Source of the DNA: Niallia sp. XMNu-256
Lineage (GTDB): Bacteria; Bacillota; Bacilli; Bacillales; Cytobacillaceae
Direction: 5' to 3'
Assembly: GCF_036670015.1 (NCBI RefSeq)
Contig: NZ_CP137636.1
Coordinates: 32,501 to 90,000, forward strand
DNA: 57,500 bases
The notes below the pieces were generated by a model that saw nothing but the letters and a program-made list of their open reading frames with translations, was not told the origin of the DNA and searched no databases. A program made the position numbers and the translations under genes. Shown piece by piece: positions 8,701 to 18,177 of this stretch (its first letter is position 1; every line of letters begins with the position of its first letter).

Positions 8701-11022
8701 CAGTTCTCCATTTCGATTGCGGGCTTTTGGAAATAGCCATAATAGCAGTTGCCAATCCCCACGTACCCAACGATGCAGCCTTTTTTGATAAGAGCTAAAA
8801 AGGGAAGGATGATCATCAATTAATTCAATGTCTGACAGCAATCCAGCACGGAGAAAACCGCCTTCTAATAAATCATGACTCAAGACACGGTTCTCCGGAA
8901 TTCGATCACAGAGGACTTCGTAAAAGGCATGGAGATCAAAAATTCCCTTACCTGTGAAAATCCCTTGACCAAAAGCATCTTGATAGGCATCAGATACGGC
9001 AAATGCGTAAGGATCAATTCCTGGATCTGAAGACCATAAATTAGCAAGATTTGATTTGGTAGTCGCATTATGACTAATGGCTACCCTCGGTTGTAGAATG
9101 CCGTAACCTTCAATGACTCTTGTACCAGATGGATTTAGTCTTGGTTGATTATATGGGTAATGCAGCGCCCCAATCATGCGATGAGCACTTTCTAAAGGGA
9201 GCTCAGTATCAGCATCAAGAGTAATAATATAGCGGACCTCTTTTAATGCTTGGAGGTTTCCTTCAATAACCGAAAAACTTGTCTCTTTTTTTCCTTTTAA
9301 TAGCTCAACAAACTCAACTAACTTTCCACGCTTTCTTTCCCATCCCATCCATTTCTTTTCAGACAGATTCCATTTTCTTTGTCTCTGTAACAAATAAAAA
9401 GAGCCTTCTGGATAAGATTGATTTAATTGTCTAATCTTTTTCACTGCCGTCTTTAGGAAGATGTCATCCTCTGGACAAAGCTCTGAATCAGCATCAGCAA
9501 AATCACCTAATAAGGCAAAATGGAGATGCTGATGTTTATTGGCTAAGTAGTGCAATTGGAGCCGATCGGCTAATTCCTCTACTTCTTTTACCGATGACCA
9601 TATAACAGGAATGACAACAGCTGTTGCCGCTTCTTTTGGAATCTCCTTGGAAAAATCATATCTTAGCAGATGAACGGGTTCTTTCGTTTTTTCTATAAAA
9701 TAATGTACTCCGGTTATGGCCCATTCCAATGCTGGAAATGACAGGACCAAGAGGACAGCCAACCATTGGAATGGTGAAAGAACTTGATCCCAGCCAATTA
9801 ATAGAGTAAATGCGAATAAAAAACCTGCAAAAACCCCGCCAAGAGTATTGAAATACGTTGCTGCCGGACGTCGCATAATTTGTGTTTCAGGTACCGGTTT
9901 TGGCTTTCCACATTTTTTAAGTGCCTTTCGTAAAGCATCGATGCCATCTGGCTCGAATAAATAAAAGGCAACATAAGCCTTGCGAGGCAATGGTTCGGAG
10001 CGGTTCTTTGAAAGACCCTTTACAAATGCTTCAACAAGCTCAATGGCTTGGGTTGCGACTAGGTTTTCCGGAAGTTTAAAACGACGGCTTAAATATTCAA
10101 CCCGCTTCCGAAGGGTATTCCGACTAGAAAAGTCTAATTTGGCATAGGTTCCGGTTGGCTCTTTTCTAAGTGTTTGCTCAACAACGGAAATCTGTTCAAA
10201 TGTTTCATGCCAATTCCACCGATTTAATTTTCGTAGGCTTGTAATTAGATTGCCCGTGGAAATTCCAAATGAGGACTGGAGCTGGTATTCGTAGGATAAG
10301 ATATGGTCAAGGCTTTCAGGCCCATTTTCCAACTTACAAACTAACCATTCTCCAACGGTAGCGGTATAATCGGCTCTTTCTCGTAAATGGGTCACTAGAT
10401 GGACAATCATTGGCCCCGAAAGAGGGAATTCCTGTCCATAATTCTCCAATACTTCATTTAGCCTTTCAGGGGTAATCTCGCTTGTCTCGAAATGGGAGAG
10501 CACATCCTCAACGAAAGCACAGGTTTCATGACGTTCTTTTAAAGTATTCATCACTTCAGCTAGACGGTGAATCAGAGCTACTCTCATAAACATTGGAATC
10601 GACCATACTTCAGACATAGTTAGTACGGATACTTCCTGGTAGGCACGTACATAGGAAATAAAACTATCCATATTTAAATTTCCATCTGTATACTTTATAT
10701 AATCCTTACAAATTGAAAAAATCCGGGCTTCCTTTGTTTTCTTTAAATGTGGAAGTAAATTGACGACCTTTTTTGTCAGTTCCTCTTTAATGACTAAGGC
10801 TTGTTCTTCCAAAAACTCAGCGTTATCGAGGAGCCATTCTTCAGCAGGCTGGGCACAAGAGGCTCTTTTTTCACGTAAAAGATGAACGAAAGAACGTAAA
10901 TCCTCAATATCTGATTGACCCAATCCCCAAAAAAGTTTAGATGATTTACGCTTCATATGAGGGTCATGGTTCAATGCAGACTTATGTGCTTCCTCTCTAA
11001 GCTGTTCTTGACTTAAAATCAC
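2797..11022 (-). CDS. Cyclic beta-1,2-glucan synthase-like protein (GT84 + GH189-like + GH94)
   Basis: This is an intact 2741-aa, multi-domain membrane protein matching cyclic beta-1,2-glucan synthases (NdvB/Cgs). Residues 1-385 are a soluble helical region; two membrane segments lie near 390-445. A GT2-like GT84 domain follows, with DADTE (about 605), HDLLEG (about 717) and HRWVRGDWQ (about 753), then further membrane segments at about 800-950. A glycoamylase-like middle domain (about 1000-1390; ESGFYAFDYQ, MAHHQG) corresponds to the cyclising domain now numbered GH189. Two beta-sandwich modules lead into a C-terminal GH94 phosphorylase domain with GDWNDGMN (about 2419; catalytic Asp). Known enzymes elongate, shorten and cyclise beta-1,2-glucan from UDP-glucose. 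The GTG start follows AGGGGG eight bases upstream. Sampled 60-base stretches look richer in G+C (32/60 and 25/60) than glmU (16/60), hinting at transfer. No export gene adjoins it. Confidence 0.9.
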   Translation of the reverse strand: MILSQEQLREEAHKSALNHDPHMKRKSSKLFWGLGQSDIEDLRSFVHLLREKRASCAQPAEEWLLDNAEFLEEQALVIKEELTKKVVNLLPHLKKTKEARIFSICKDYIKYTDGNLNMDSFISYVRAYQEVSVLTMSEVWSIPMFMRVALIHRLAEVMNTLKERHETCAFVEDVLSHFETSEITPERLNEVLENYGQEFPLSGPMIVHLVTHLRERADYTATVGEWLVCKLENGPESLDHILSYEYQLQSSFGISTGNLITSLRKLNRWNWHETFEQISVVEQTLRKEPTGTYAKLDFSSRNTLRKRVEYLSRRFKLPENLVATQAIELVEAFVKGLSKNRSEPLPRKAYVAFYLFEPDGIDALRKALKKCGKPKPVPETQIMRRPAATYFNTLGGVFAGFLFAFTLLIGWDQVLSPFQWLAVLLVLSFPALEWAITGVHYFIEKTKEPVHLLRYDFSKEIPKEAATAVVIPVIWSSVKEVEELADRLQLHYLANKHQHLHFALLGDFADADSELCPEDDIFLKTAVKKIRQLNQSYPEGSFYLLQRQRKWNLSEKKWMGWERKRGKLVEFVELLKGKKETSFSVIEGNLQALKEVRYIITLDADTELPLESAHRMIGALHYPYNQPRLNPSGTRVIEGYGILQPRVAISHNATTKSNLANLWSSDPGIDPYAFAVSDAYQDAFGQGIFTGKGIFDLHAFYEVLCDRIPENRVLSHDLLEGGFLRAGLLSDIELIDDHPSLFSSYQKRLHRWVRGDWQLLLWLFPKARNRNGELAPVDLSILTRWQIFDNLRRSLLSPALFFTLLLALTVLPGSPLRWVFIVMATLFIPVFRSLVPIQNVIQNFKGFLYTLGQVMVLIITLPFQTAVLLDAIARTLYRLIISKRQLLQWTTAAEEERKHSHNRNHIYGLYGGYLLIGLFILATFLYENTAVRVIGLILAALWTSTPFMVGWLNKPVRQERLSFSKEETEELRKLSREIWSFYEDYVTEEDNWLPPDNVQIDPPNGIAHRTSPTNIGLYLTCILAARDFHFIDTPGLIQRLDRTLDTLDKMEKWEGHLYNWYDTVTLKPLSPIYVSTVDSGNLVGCLITVKEGLADLLHLNDVTADTNYSEFDSLQIAFSEELTPVGSGKILRNPLSDEWIEKGRKLIKRMDRMIRETNFVPLYDHDAKLFTLGYHVERHERDDILYDLMASEARTASFISIALGQVSVSHWKALGRTMTRVGKRPVLLSWSATMFEYLMPWLFTRTYRNSLWESTYKAVVERQIEYAKNRGVPYGISESGFYAFDYQMNYQYRAFGVPGLGFKRGLEQDLVVAPYATILSLPFAKNKALQTLKEIEKLNGRGKYGYYEAIDFTKRRLPENKKHMVVRSFMAHHQGMSFLTLANVLLPTPIYERFHRNKQVRAAELLLQERIPKKARFIKHPALTQDHVENSKQKQDAVSVREYRSPKTQTPEVNVLSNGSFTTVVTNSGSGFTLYKGLLVSRWRPDPVMDHWGNYVYIRDISTDRVWSPSYQPCKVESLDQHVGFGLDKATFTRIDGDLKTSMEICVSPEWNAEIRRITLNNTSEESKVVEVTTFTELALANPIADEAHPAFSKLFIRTEFDQHAGCLVAGRRPREKGDQTLWAAHKILLEGGQMGTIEYDTSRSSFIGRGYRLSEPQAIRSRLRGKVGSVADPAFIMRRRVSIKPGQQIQMFAITSVSENREEAIEIVRQLTPDHSMERAFQMAWNRAQIELRNLHLSSKEATEYQYLASQILYRSPLRKESESSILNNQKGQSSLWSYGISGDRPILLVRIENESQMPFIVKILTGHEYLRRLGILFDLVLLNESAGGYQQNLQESLQRAAEHGVNRFGAGSSGVFAIPANQLPEEDKSLLLAVSRLILQAGGVSLKAQMRIPKDKDDAIKREKLVPATPLVSYSPSSDQYRLEDTKNWQFFNSWGGFSPNGNEYNILIKDGHHLPAPWINVMANPKFGTFISELGTGYTWWNNSREFKLTPWSNDPVLDSPTETAFLRDEESGKVWSVTPSAIKAKEPYKVTHGRGYSRFEHERNGIFHEMTVFVPRQDPVKIMRVVLKNNSDRQRQISLTYYAEWVLGVMRPANAPYIVSEWNETAHILTARNTYQEIFREAIAFLGIFPKDDSGKLVENQSWTTDRTEFIGRNGSLEHPEAFDYLSLTCRTGVFHESCGAIQQKLVIEPQSEQVVYVLLGCDDDNETVVELANKYSQPVACEEALQEVITFWEDHLNQIQVSTPSVKTNILLNGWLLYQSLACRMWARTAFYQAGGAYGFRDQLQDSLAMLHTLPELTRKQILLHASHQYEEGDVQHWWHEETQRGIRTLFSDDLLWLPYTVSRYMEHTGDDSLLDEVVPFLHSEPLKEGEHERYEPTVQSSQLANIYEHCLRAIDKALSRIGEHGLPLIGVGDWNDGMNLVGANGRGESVWLGWFICDVLRRFEEICHNRGDSEKTKGYIERREQLVAALNEHGWDGQWYRRAFTDSGDWLGSIENDECRIDAIAQSWSVISGGAPEERAQQAMNSFDRELVERELSVVRLLTPAFDQTEPSPGYIQGYPPGLRENGAQYTHGVIWGIVAWCQLGNGDKAMEMFNMLNPMNHTRTDQEVKRYVGEPYAMAADVYTAIPNEGHAGWTWYTGAASWMYQVGIEWILGIRRRGDKLVIDPKIPRDWPGFSASYRYGNTVYTIEVENHTGSTGIKVDGKGVDLINDSLDTGFAIELLNDGNEHFVVIRL

Positions 11023-11181
11023 TTTAATTTCCCCCTAAAAATTACATTGCAAAATCTGCATTATATAAATGTGCCCAAATTAAGGAAAAATTATGCATTT
11101 TAAAGGGAAAGCCTGTTTGGTTCGGATTTTTGCAAGGTAGCAACAATGCTATTACAGGTGTTTGTTTCAACAAATTCTTGC

Positions 11182-11187
11182 TATAAT
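11182..11187 (+). promoter_or_regulatory. Extended -10 promoter before holB
   Basis: TGCTATAAT (TATAAT at 11182-11187, TG at 11179-11180) is an extended sigma-A -10 about 60 bases before holB. No good -35 is seen. In B. subtilis holB lies within the tmk-yaaQ-yaaR-holB cluster; here the opposing glucan synthase gene separates it from tmk, so it needs its own promoter. Confidence 0.55.
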
Positions 11188-11250
11188 AGAACTACATCAT
11201 AAGAAAGAGTTTCTATGATAAAAAGATAAATCATTAATATAAATAAGTTA

Positions 11251-12270
11251 GTGAGTGATAGTGTGGTAAATACGTGGGAGGAAATCCAGAAAATACAGCC
11301 TGTTGTCTTAAAAATGATAAAGAATAGTTTAGAAACGAAGCGAATTGCCCACGCTTATTTATTCGAGGGAATGAGAGGAACAGGAAAAAGAGAAATGGCC
11401 ATGCTTTTGGCGAAAGGCTTGTTTTGTCTATCTCCTCAGGATGAGGTTATTCCTTGTGAGAATTGTATAAATTGTAAAAGAATTAATCATGGCAATCATC
11501 CTGATATTCATATCGTTGAACCGGATGGATTATCGATCAAAAAACAACAGATCGGCGAATTACAAAAGGAATTTTCAAAGACAGGATTGGAAACGAACCA
11601 AAAGTTGTACATGATCTATCATGCAGACCGAATGACCGTCAATGCTGCAAATAGTCTGCTTAAGTTTCTCGAAGAGCCTCATCCCCAAACCTATGCTATT
11701 TTAATCACGGAACAGCAACAGAGGATGCTGCCAACAATCTTGTCGCGTTGCCAAATTCTCTCATTTAAGCCCTTATCCACTCAATACTTTATTGAGAAGC
11801 AAATCGCAATGGGCATTAAGAGTGAAAAGGCACCACTAATTGCAGAGCTTACTAATAATTTAGATGAAGCTTCAGAGCTGAGTAATAATGAATGGTTTGC
11901 ACAAGCCCAAAAGATAGTGGTAAAATTATATGAAGTGCTTATGAAGAGTTCTTTAGAAGCACTCGTTTTTCTTCAAGAAGAATGGTATCCGCACTTTAAA
12001 GAAAAGGAACAAATTGATCGTGGATTAGATCTTTTACTTCTTATTTATAAAGATTTATTATATATACAAATTGGGAAACAAGAGCAGACGGTTTATGTCA
12101 GTGAAGCCCCAAAGATAGGACAGTATGCTTTCAAAATTTCAGGTCGGCGTTTGGCAGCACAAATGACAACGATTTTGGAAGCTAAGAGAAAGCTTCAAGC
12201 GAATATGAATACACAATTGTTAATGGAGGAGCTAGTGCTTAGCTTGCAGGAGGGATCTTCAAATGTATGA
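11251..12270 (+). CDS. holB: DNA polymerase III subunit delta'
   Basis: This is the clamp-loader delta' subunit (up to 339 aa). It has an AAA+ fold with Walker A FEGMRGTGKRE (about 39-49), a four-cysteine zinc site (FCLSP...CENCINCKR), a LLKFLEEPHP Walker B/sensor region and the SRC motif (TILSRCQ). The start is uncertain: GTG-11251 gives the longest frame, while GTG-11263 gives the family length (MNTWEEIQ...), and neither has a good SD. Its stop overlaps the ricT start by eight bases, so the two are translationally linked. Confidence 0.95.
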   Translation: MSDSVVNTWEEIQKIQPVVLKMIKNSLETKRIAHAYLFEGMRGTGKREMAMLLAKGLFCLSPQDEVIPCENCINCKRINHGNHPDIHIVEPDGLSIKKQQIGELQKEFSKTGLETNQKLYMIYHADRMTVNAANSLLKFLEEPHPQTYAILITEQQQRMLPTILSRCQILSFKPLSTQYFIEKQIAMGIKSEKAPLIAELTNNLDEASELSNNEWFAQAQKIVVKLYEVLMKSSLEALVFLQEEWYPHFKEKEQIDRGLDLLLLIYKDLLYIQIGKQEQTVYVSEAPKIGQYAFKISGRRLAAQMTTILEAKRKLQANMNTQLLMEELVLSLQEGSSNV

Positions 12271-13090
12271 CGTTGTAGGTGTACGTTTTAAAAAGGCGGG
12301 GAAAATCTATTACTTTGATCCCGGTGATCTCTCAATTCAAAAAGACAGCTTCGTCATTGTCGAAACGGTAAGGGGTGTCGAATATGGCAAAGTGGTCATA
12401 GGCCCCAAACAGGTTGACGAAGAGGATGTTGTTCTCCCTTTAAAAAAAGTACTAAGAATTGCAGACGAAAAGGATCACTTGATTGTGAAAGAGAATAGAA
12501 GTGCCGCGAAAGAAGCTTATGAAGTTTGTAATGAAAAGGTATCCACCCATCAACTAGATATGAAATTAGTAGATGTTGAGTATACATTTGATCGTAATAA
12601 AATTATTTTTTATTTTACAGCGGATGGAAGGGTCGACTTCCGAGAGTTGGTAAAAGACTTAGCGGCTATTTTCCGCACAAGAATCGAGCTTCGGCAAATC
12701 GGTGTCCGAGACGAGGCGAAAATGCTTGGTGGAATTGGTCCATGCGGAAGGATGCTCTGTTGTTCTACGTTTTTAGGTGACTTTGAACCAGTCTCTATCA
12801 AAATGGCAAAAGATCAAAATCTATCATTAAACCCAACGAAAATTTCAGGATTATGTGGCAGGCTCTTATGCTGTTTAAAATATGAAAATGATGAGTATGA
12901 AGAGGCAAAGCAACAACTGCCAGATCTAGGCCAAATCATCGATACTCCGCTTGGTACTGGAAAGGTCGTAGGACTAAATATTTTAGAAAGAGTCATACAG
13001 GTGAACATTCCAGAACTAGAACGTGTAGTAGAATATACTTTAGACGAAATCCTTAAAGAGGGTGCTGTATCGGTACAATCCACAGATTAA
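12263..13090 (+). CDS. ricT: RicT (YaaT), Y-complex / iron-sulfur stimulator protein
   Basis: This 275-aa PSP1-domain protein is very close to B. subtilis RicT (YaaT), which with RicA and RicF forms the Y-complex that promotes RNase Y-dependent mRNA maturation and Spo0A phosphorylation. The two cysteine clusters [10 protein letters not shown] (about 158-167) and GLCGRLLCC (about 196-204) are the ligands linked to [4Fe-4S] clusters in this family. ATG-12263 follows GCAGGAGGGA at about 12247-12255. Confidence 0.96.
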   Translation: MYDVVGVRFKKAGKIYYFDPGDLSIQKDSFVIVETVRGVEYGKVVIGPKQVDEEDVVLPLKKVLRIADEKDHLIVKENRSAAKEAYEVCNEKVSTHQLDMKLVDVEYTFDRNKIIFYFTADGRVDFRELVKDLAAIFRTRIELRQIGVRDEAKMLGGIGPCGRMLCCSTFLGDFEPVSIKMAKDQNLSLNPTKISGLCGRLLCCLKYENDEYEEAKQQLPDLGQIIDTPLGTGKVVGLNILERVIQVNIPELERVVEYTLDEILKEGAVSVQSTD

Positions 13091-13103
13091 TGAGGTGGAA
13101 CCA

Positions 13104-13469
13104 GTGGATAAAAAGGAAATTTTTGATTCAGTCAGTAATATGGAAAAACAGATTGGACAACTGTACCAGCAGCTTGGTGAGTTAAAACAACATTTGGCAG
13201 AATTCCTCGAAGAGAATAACTCGTTAAAGCTGGAAAATGAAATACTGAGAAGTCGCTTGGAAGAAATTCGTAACATGGAATATGAAAAAAAGAAGTCGAA
13301 TAAGAAGAAGTCCAATTCAAACGAAATTGGATTTGTTGATATAGGAGAGGGCTATGATAATTTAGCTCGCCTCTATCAAGAAGGATTTCATATATGTAAT
13401 CTTCAATTCGGCAGTCCACGAACAGAAGGAGATTGTATGTTTTGTTTATCCTTCTTAAATAAAAAGTAA
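13104..13469 (+). CDS. yabA: YabA, negative regulator of replication initiation
   Basis: This 121-aa protein has an N-terminal leucine-rich coiled coil (about residues 10-60) and a C-terminal zinc domain ending HICNLQFG...[13 protein letters not shown]. In B. subtilis YabA bridges DnaA and the DnaN clamp and restrains initiation at oriC. GTG-13104 was chosen because GAGGTGG lies just before it and it gives [10 protein letters not shown], the family start; the longer frame from 13062 lies within ricT. It ends the holB-ricT-yabA group at a terminator. Confidence 0.95.
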   Translation: MDKKEIFDSVSNMEKQIGQLYQQLGELKQHLAEFLEENNSLKLENEILRSRLEEIRNMEYEKKKSNKKKSNSNEIGFVDIGEGYDNLARLYQEGFHICNLQFGSPRTEGDCMFCLSFLNKK

Positions 13470-13473
13470 TAGC

Positions 13474-13508
13474 TAGCCTTCCTAATTCTTTGGGAAGGCT
13501 ATTTTTTA
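13474..13508 (+). terminator. Terminator after yabA
   Basis: An 8-bp stem (AGCCTTCC 13475-13482 with GGAAGGCT 13493-13500) is followed by a run of six T. Confidence 0.9.
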
Positions 13509-13692
13509 GAAACTAAATGAAGAAGAGCAATGAACAGAAGTATTGGGAGAGTGAATATGGCCAAAATTAAAGGAGAAGCGTAAAACGGGTAGTACCCAGA
13601 CAGATAAACAAATAAAAAAGGTACCATAGTGTAATTGTTTACTCTATAATCTAGAAGTTCACCTTAAATTAGAAAGGAGGGACCCCACATAT

Positions 13693-14436
13693 ATGGTTGA
13701 ATTAATTGAAGATGAGCGGCTTGACTATTTATTAGCCGAGAAGGATATGCGGATTATACAAAGTCCATCCGTTTTTTCATTTTCCTTGGATGCGGTTCTT
13801 TTGGCAAAATTTGTGTATGTACCAATCCAAAAGGGAAATTTACTTGACTTATGCAGCGGAAATGGGGTCATTCCTTTATTCTTGAGCTTACGGACAAAAG
13901 GAAAGATTACCGGTGTTGAGATTCAAGAAAGACTGTATGGGATGGCAACCCGGAGCATTAAATACAATCACCTAAGCGATAGAATTGAAATGATCCATGG
14001 GGATATTAAAGAAATGCCCAGTGTACTCGGCTATGGAAAATATGACGTAGTTACTTGTAATCCTCCGTATTTTATTACACCATCAAATGAGGAAATCAAT
14101 GAAAATGAACATCTTGCTATCGCTCGACATGAAATATTATGTACGTTAGAAGATGCGGTAAAGGCATCGAGCCAGCTTGTTCGGCAAGGGGGCAAGGTAG
14201 CATTTGTTCATCGGTCGGGTCGTCTTATTGATATGATTACATTGATGCGAAAGTATCGGTTGGAACCGAAGCGACTGCAGTTCATTTACCCAAAAGAAGG
14301 CAAAGAGGCAAACACTTTATTAATAGAGGCTACGAAGGATGGTAAACCTGATTTAAAAATAATGCCTCCACTTATTGTTTATCAGGACAATGATGAATAC
14401 ACAGAATCGATGAGGAAGATTCTATATGGAGAATGA
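13693..14436 (+). CDS. yabB: tRNA1(Val) adenine-N6 methyltransferase family (YabB)
   Basis: This 247-aa class I SAM-dependent methyltransferase has the SAM motif [13 protein letters not shown] and the NPPY catalytic motif (VTCNPPYF, about 118-125) of N6-adenine/TrmN6-like enzymes, which methylate A37 of tRNA1(Val) in E. coli. The exact RNA substrate here is inferred from the family. A strong SD (AGAAAGGAGGGA) precedes ATG-13693. The stop overlaps the yazA start, so yabB-yazA-rsmI form an operon. Confidence 0.92.
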   Translation: MVELIEDERLDYLLAEKDMRIIQSPSVFSFSLDAVLLAKFVYVPIQKGNLLDLCSGNGVIPLFLSLRTKGKITGVEIQERLYGMATRSIKYNHLSDRIEMIHGDIKEMPSVLGYGKYDVVTCNPPYFITPSNEEINENEHLAIARHEILCTLEDAVKASSQLVRQGGKVAFVHRSGRLIDMITLMRKYRLEPKRLQFIYPKEGKEANTLLIEATKDGKPDLKIMPPLIVYQDNDEYTESMRKILYGE

Positions 14437-14707
14437 GGAACATTTTTTTTATGTACTTTCTTGCAAAGATAATAGCCTTTATGCGGGTTATACGAACAAT
14501 TTGCAAAGAAGAATTAAACTTCATAACGAAGGCAAAGGTGCTAAATATACGCGTGGCAGAGGACCAGTGAACCTAGTATTTTCAAAAAGGTATCCCACTA
14601 AGCGTGAGGCAATGCAAGCAGAATACGCATTCAAAAGATGGGGCCGAAAAAGGAAATTACAATACTTAAAAAAGGAGGGGTGTTATGTGGCAACAGAAGA
14701 GCTTTGA
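14426..14707 (+). CDS. yazA: GIY-YIG domain protein (YazA)
   Basis: This 93-aa protein is a stand-alone UPF0213-type GIY-YIG nuclease domain: [16 protein letters not shown] holds the Y...Y-A-G-Y version of the GIY-YIG core, and [15 protein letters not shown] supplies the arginine. The true substrate is unknown. It overlaps yabB by 11 bases and rsmI by 23 bases. Confidence 0.93.
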   Translation: MENEEHFFYVLSCKDNSLYAGYTNNLQRRIKLHNEGKGAKYTRGRGPVNLVFSKRYPTKREAMQAEYAFKRWGRKRKLQYLKKEGCYVATEEL

Positions 14708-15560
14708 GGGAGAAGAAATGAAAGGGATTCTCTATTTGGTTCCAACCCCAATTGGTAATTTAGAGGATATGAGTTACCGGGCCATTCGAACCTTGAAAGA
14801 GGCGGATTACATTGCGGCAGAGGATACCCGCAACTCTAAAAAACTTTGTCATTATTTTGAAATTGATACCCCATTAATGAGCTACCATGAGCATAATAAA
14901 GAAAGCAGTGGTCGGAAAATCATTGATTTGTTGAAAGATGGTTGTAAAATTGCCTTGATTAGTGATGCAGGCTTGCCAACAATTTCGGATCCTGGATATG
15001 AGATCGTTGTCTCCGCTTTGGAGGAAAGATTAACTGTTGTCCCATTACCAGGGGCAAACGCAGCTTTAACAGCGTTAATTGCATCAGGTATTTCTACTCA
15101 GCCTTTCTATTTCTTTGGATTTTTGGATCGTCAAAAAAAAGAAAAGAAAAAACAGCTAGAAGAATTGTTACATATTCCTTCGACTATTATTCTATATGAA
15201 GCTCCGCACCGTTTAAAGGAAACATTAATCTTAATAAAAGAAGTATTAGGGGATCGCCAAATCGCACTCTGTCGAGAACTGACTAAGAAGTTTGAAGAAT
15301 TTATAAGGGGAACAGCCTCTGAGTTGATTGTATGGGCTTCCGAAGGAGAAGTTCGTGGAGAGTTTTGCCTTATTATTGAAAAAGGTGAAAGCCCTCTTAC
15401 CATTGAAAAAGAGCAGTGGTGGGATGAATTATCGGTCCAAGACCATGTTACCCGCTATATAGAAGAAGGACACACTTCAAAAGAAGCCATTAAACTTACA
15501 GCGAAAGACCGTAATCTTAATAAAAGAGAAGTCTATCATACGTACCATGTTCAAAAATGA
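14685..15560 (+). CDS. rsmI: 16S rRNA 2'-O-ribose C1402 methyltransferase
   Basis: RsmI methylates the ribose of C1402 in 16S rRNA. The 291-aa protein has the tetrapyrrole-methylase-like fold, with LYLVPTPIGNLEDMSYRA near the N-terminus, AAEDTRNSKKL, LISDAGLPTISDPGYE and the LPGANAAL motif. ATG-14685 has a very strong SD (AAAGGAGGGG) and matches the B. subtilis start, although a second ATG at 14718 could also serve. It closes the operon before a shared terminator with abrB. Confidence 0.95.
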   Translation: MWQQKSFEGEEMKGILYLVPTPIGNLEDMSYRAIRTLKEADYIAAEDTRNSKKLCHYFEIDTPLMSYHEHNKESSGRKIIDLLKDGCKIALISDAGLPTISDPGYEIVVSALEERLTVVPLPGANAALTALIASGISTQPFYFFGFLDRQKKEKKKQLEELLHIPSTIILYEAPHRLKETLILIKEVLGDRQIALCRELTKKFEEFIRGTASELIVWASEGEVRGEFCLIIEKGESPLTIEKEQWWDELSVQDHVTRYIEEGHTSKEAIKLTAKDRNLNKREVYHTYHVQK

Positions 15561-15567
15561 CAGGCAA

Positions 15568-15593
15568 AAAGGGGCTCAATAATGAGCCCCTTT
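15568..15593. terminator. Bidirectional terminator between rsmI and abrB
   Basis: An 8-bp G+C-rich stem (GGGGCTCA 15571-15578 with TGAGCCCC 15583-15590) is flanked by A-run and T-run, so it can stop both converging genes. Confidence 0.9.
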
Positions 15594-15601
15594 AAAAATA
15601 T

Positions 15602-15886
15602 TTATTTTGTAAGATCAAATCTCTCTTGGATCTCCTTTAAGAGCTTTTCGGCTCCTTCACGGCTTAAAGTCAATTTGCTGCCAGCTAATTGAATATTATC
15701 ATCTGAAACTTCCCCTGTAACTTGGCAAGCCCTCGTTGGTTTGTATTTTTTTAAAATAATCCGATCATCATCAACATAAATCTCAATTTGATCCTTTTCG
15801 CCAATCTCAAGGTTACGTCTCAATTCAATGGGAATAACAACCCGACCCAGTTCATCAACTTTACGAATAACTCCTGTAGATTTCAT
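15602..15886 (-). CDS. abrB: Transition-state regulator AbrB
   Basis: This 94-aa protein has an N-terminal swapped-hairpin DNA-binding domain (MKSTGVIRKVDELGRVVIP, to about residue 50) and a C-terminal dimerisation region. AbrB represses many stationary-phase genes, among them spoVG, found further on in this window. ATG-15886 follows GGAGGG (15893-15898, six-base spacing). The upstream region carries a promoter and tandem Spo0A boxes, so it should be repressed by phosphorylated Spo0A as in B. subtilis. Confidence 0.96.
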   Translation of the reverse strand: MKSTGVIRKVDELGRVVIPIELRRNLEIGEKDQIEIYVDDDRIILKKYKPTRACQVTGEVSDDNIQLAGSKLTLSREGAEKLLKEIQERFDLTK

Positions 15887-15933
15887 CCTAATCCCTCCAA
15901 TCTAAGATTTTTTTATGCTCATCTATTACATTT

Positions 15934-15950
15934 TTCGTCATTTTTCGACA
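15934..15950 (-). promoter_or_regulatory. Tandem Spo0A boxes in the abrB leader
   Basis: Two 0A boxes (core TGTCGAA) read on the minus strand: TGTCGAA at 15944-15950, exact, and TGACGAA at 15934-15940, one change. They are 10 bp apart, one helical turn, and lie about 10-25 bases after the predicted abrB transcription start, as in B. subtilis abrB. Confidence 0.8.
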
Positions 15951-15965
15951 CAATTTAATAGTTTC

Positions 15966-15994
15966 ATAGTAACAATTTTTCCAATAAACGTCAA
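15966..15994 (-). promoter_or_regulatory. Sigma-A promoter of abrB
   Basis: On the minus strand TTGACG (15989-15994), 17 bases, TACTAT (15966-15971). The transcript should begin near 15959, just upstream of the Spo0A boxes. Confidence 0.75.
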
Positions 15995-16123
15995 ATAGAA
16001 TAGGAACGCATTGGTTAGCAATTTTTCCCATTTATATGTGGCTATAGATCGTCAATTTTGTCAATGATGATAGGAGCAAAGAGTAAACAAAGTGGTTTTT
16101 GATAAAAATTTATGAGAAGTATT

Positions 16124-16151
16124 TTGCCTGTTTTGTATAAAGCGATATAAT
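16124..16151 (+). promoter_or_regulatory. Sigma-A promoter of metS
   Basis: TTGCCT (16124-16129), 16 bases, TATAAT (16146-16151). The -10 is perfect and the -35 matches at four of six positions. Confidence 0.65.
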
Positions 16152-16183
16152 GGAAGGTAGCGTACTTTGCTGAAGATTGATGA

Positions 16184-18166
<1,983 letters not shown>

Positions 18167-18177
18167 CATTATTGGAA

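Noticed and set aside
13509-13692. Small gene between yabA and yabB
   Set aside because: Only frames of 8 to 17 codons without convincing SD are present; a TATAAT at 13645-13650 has no good -35.
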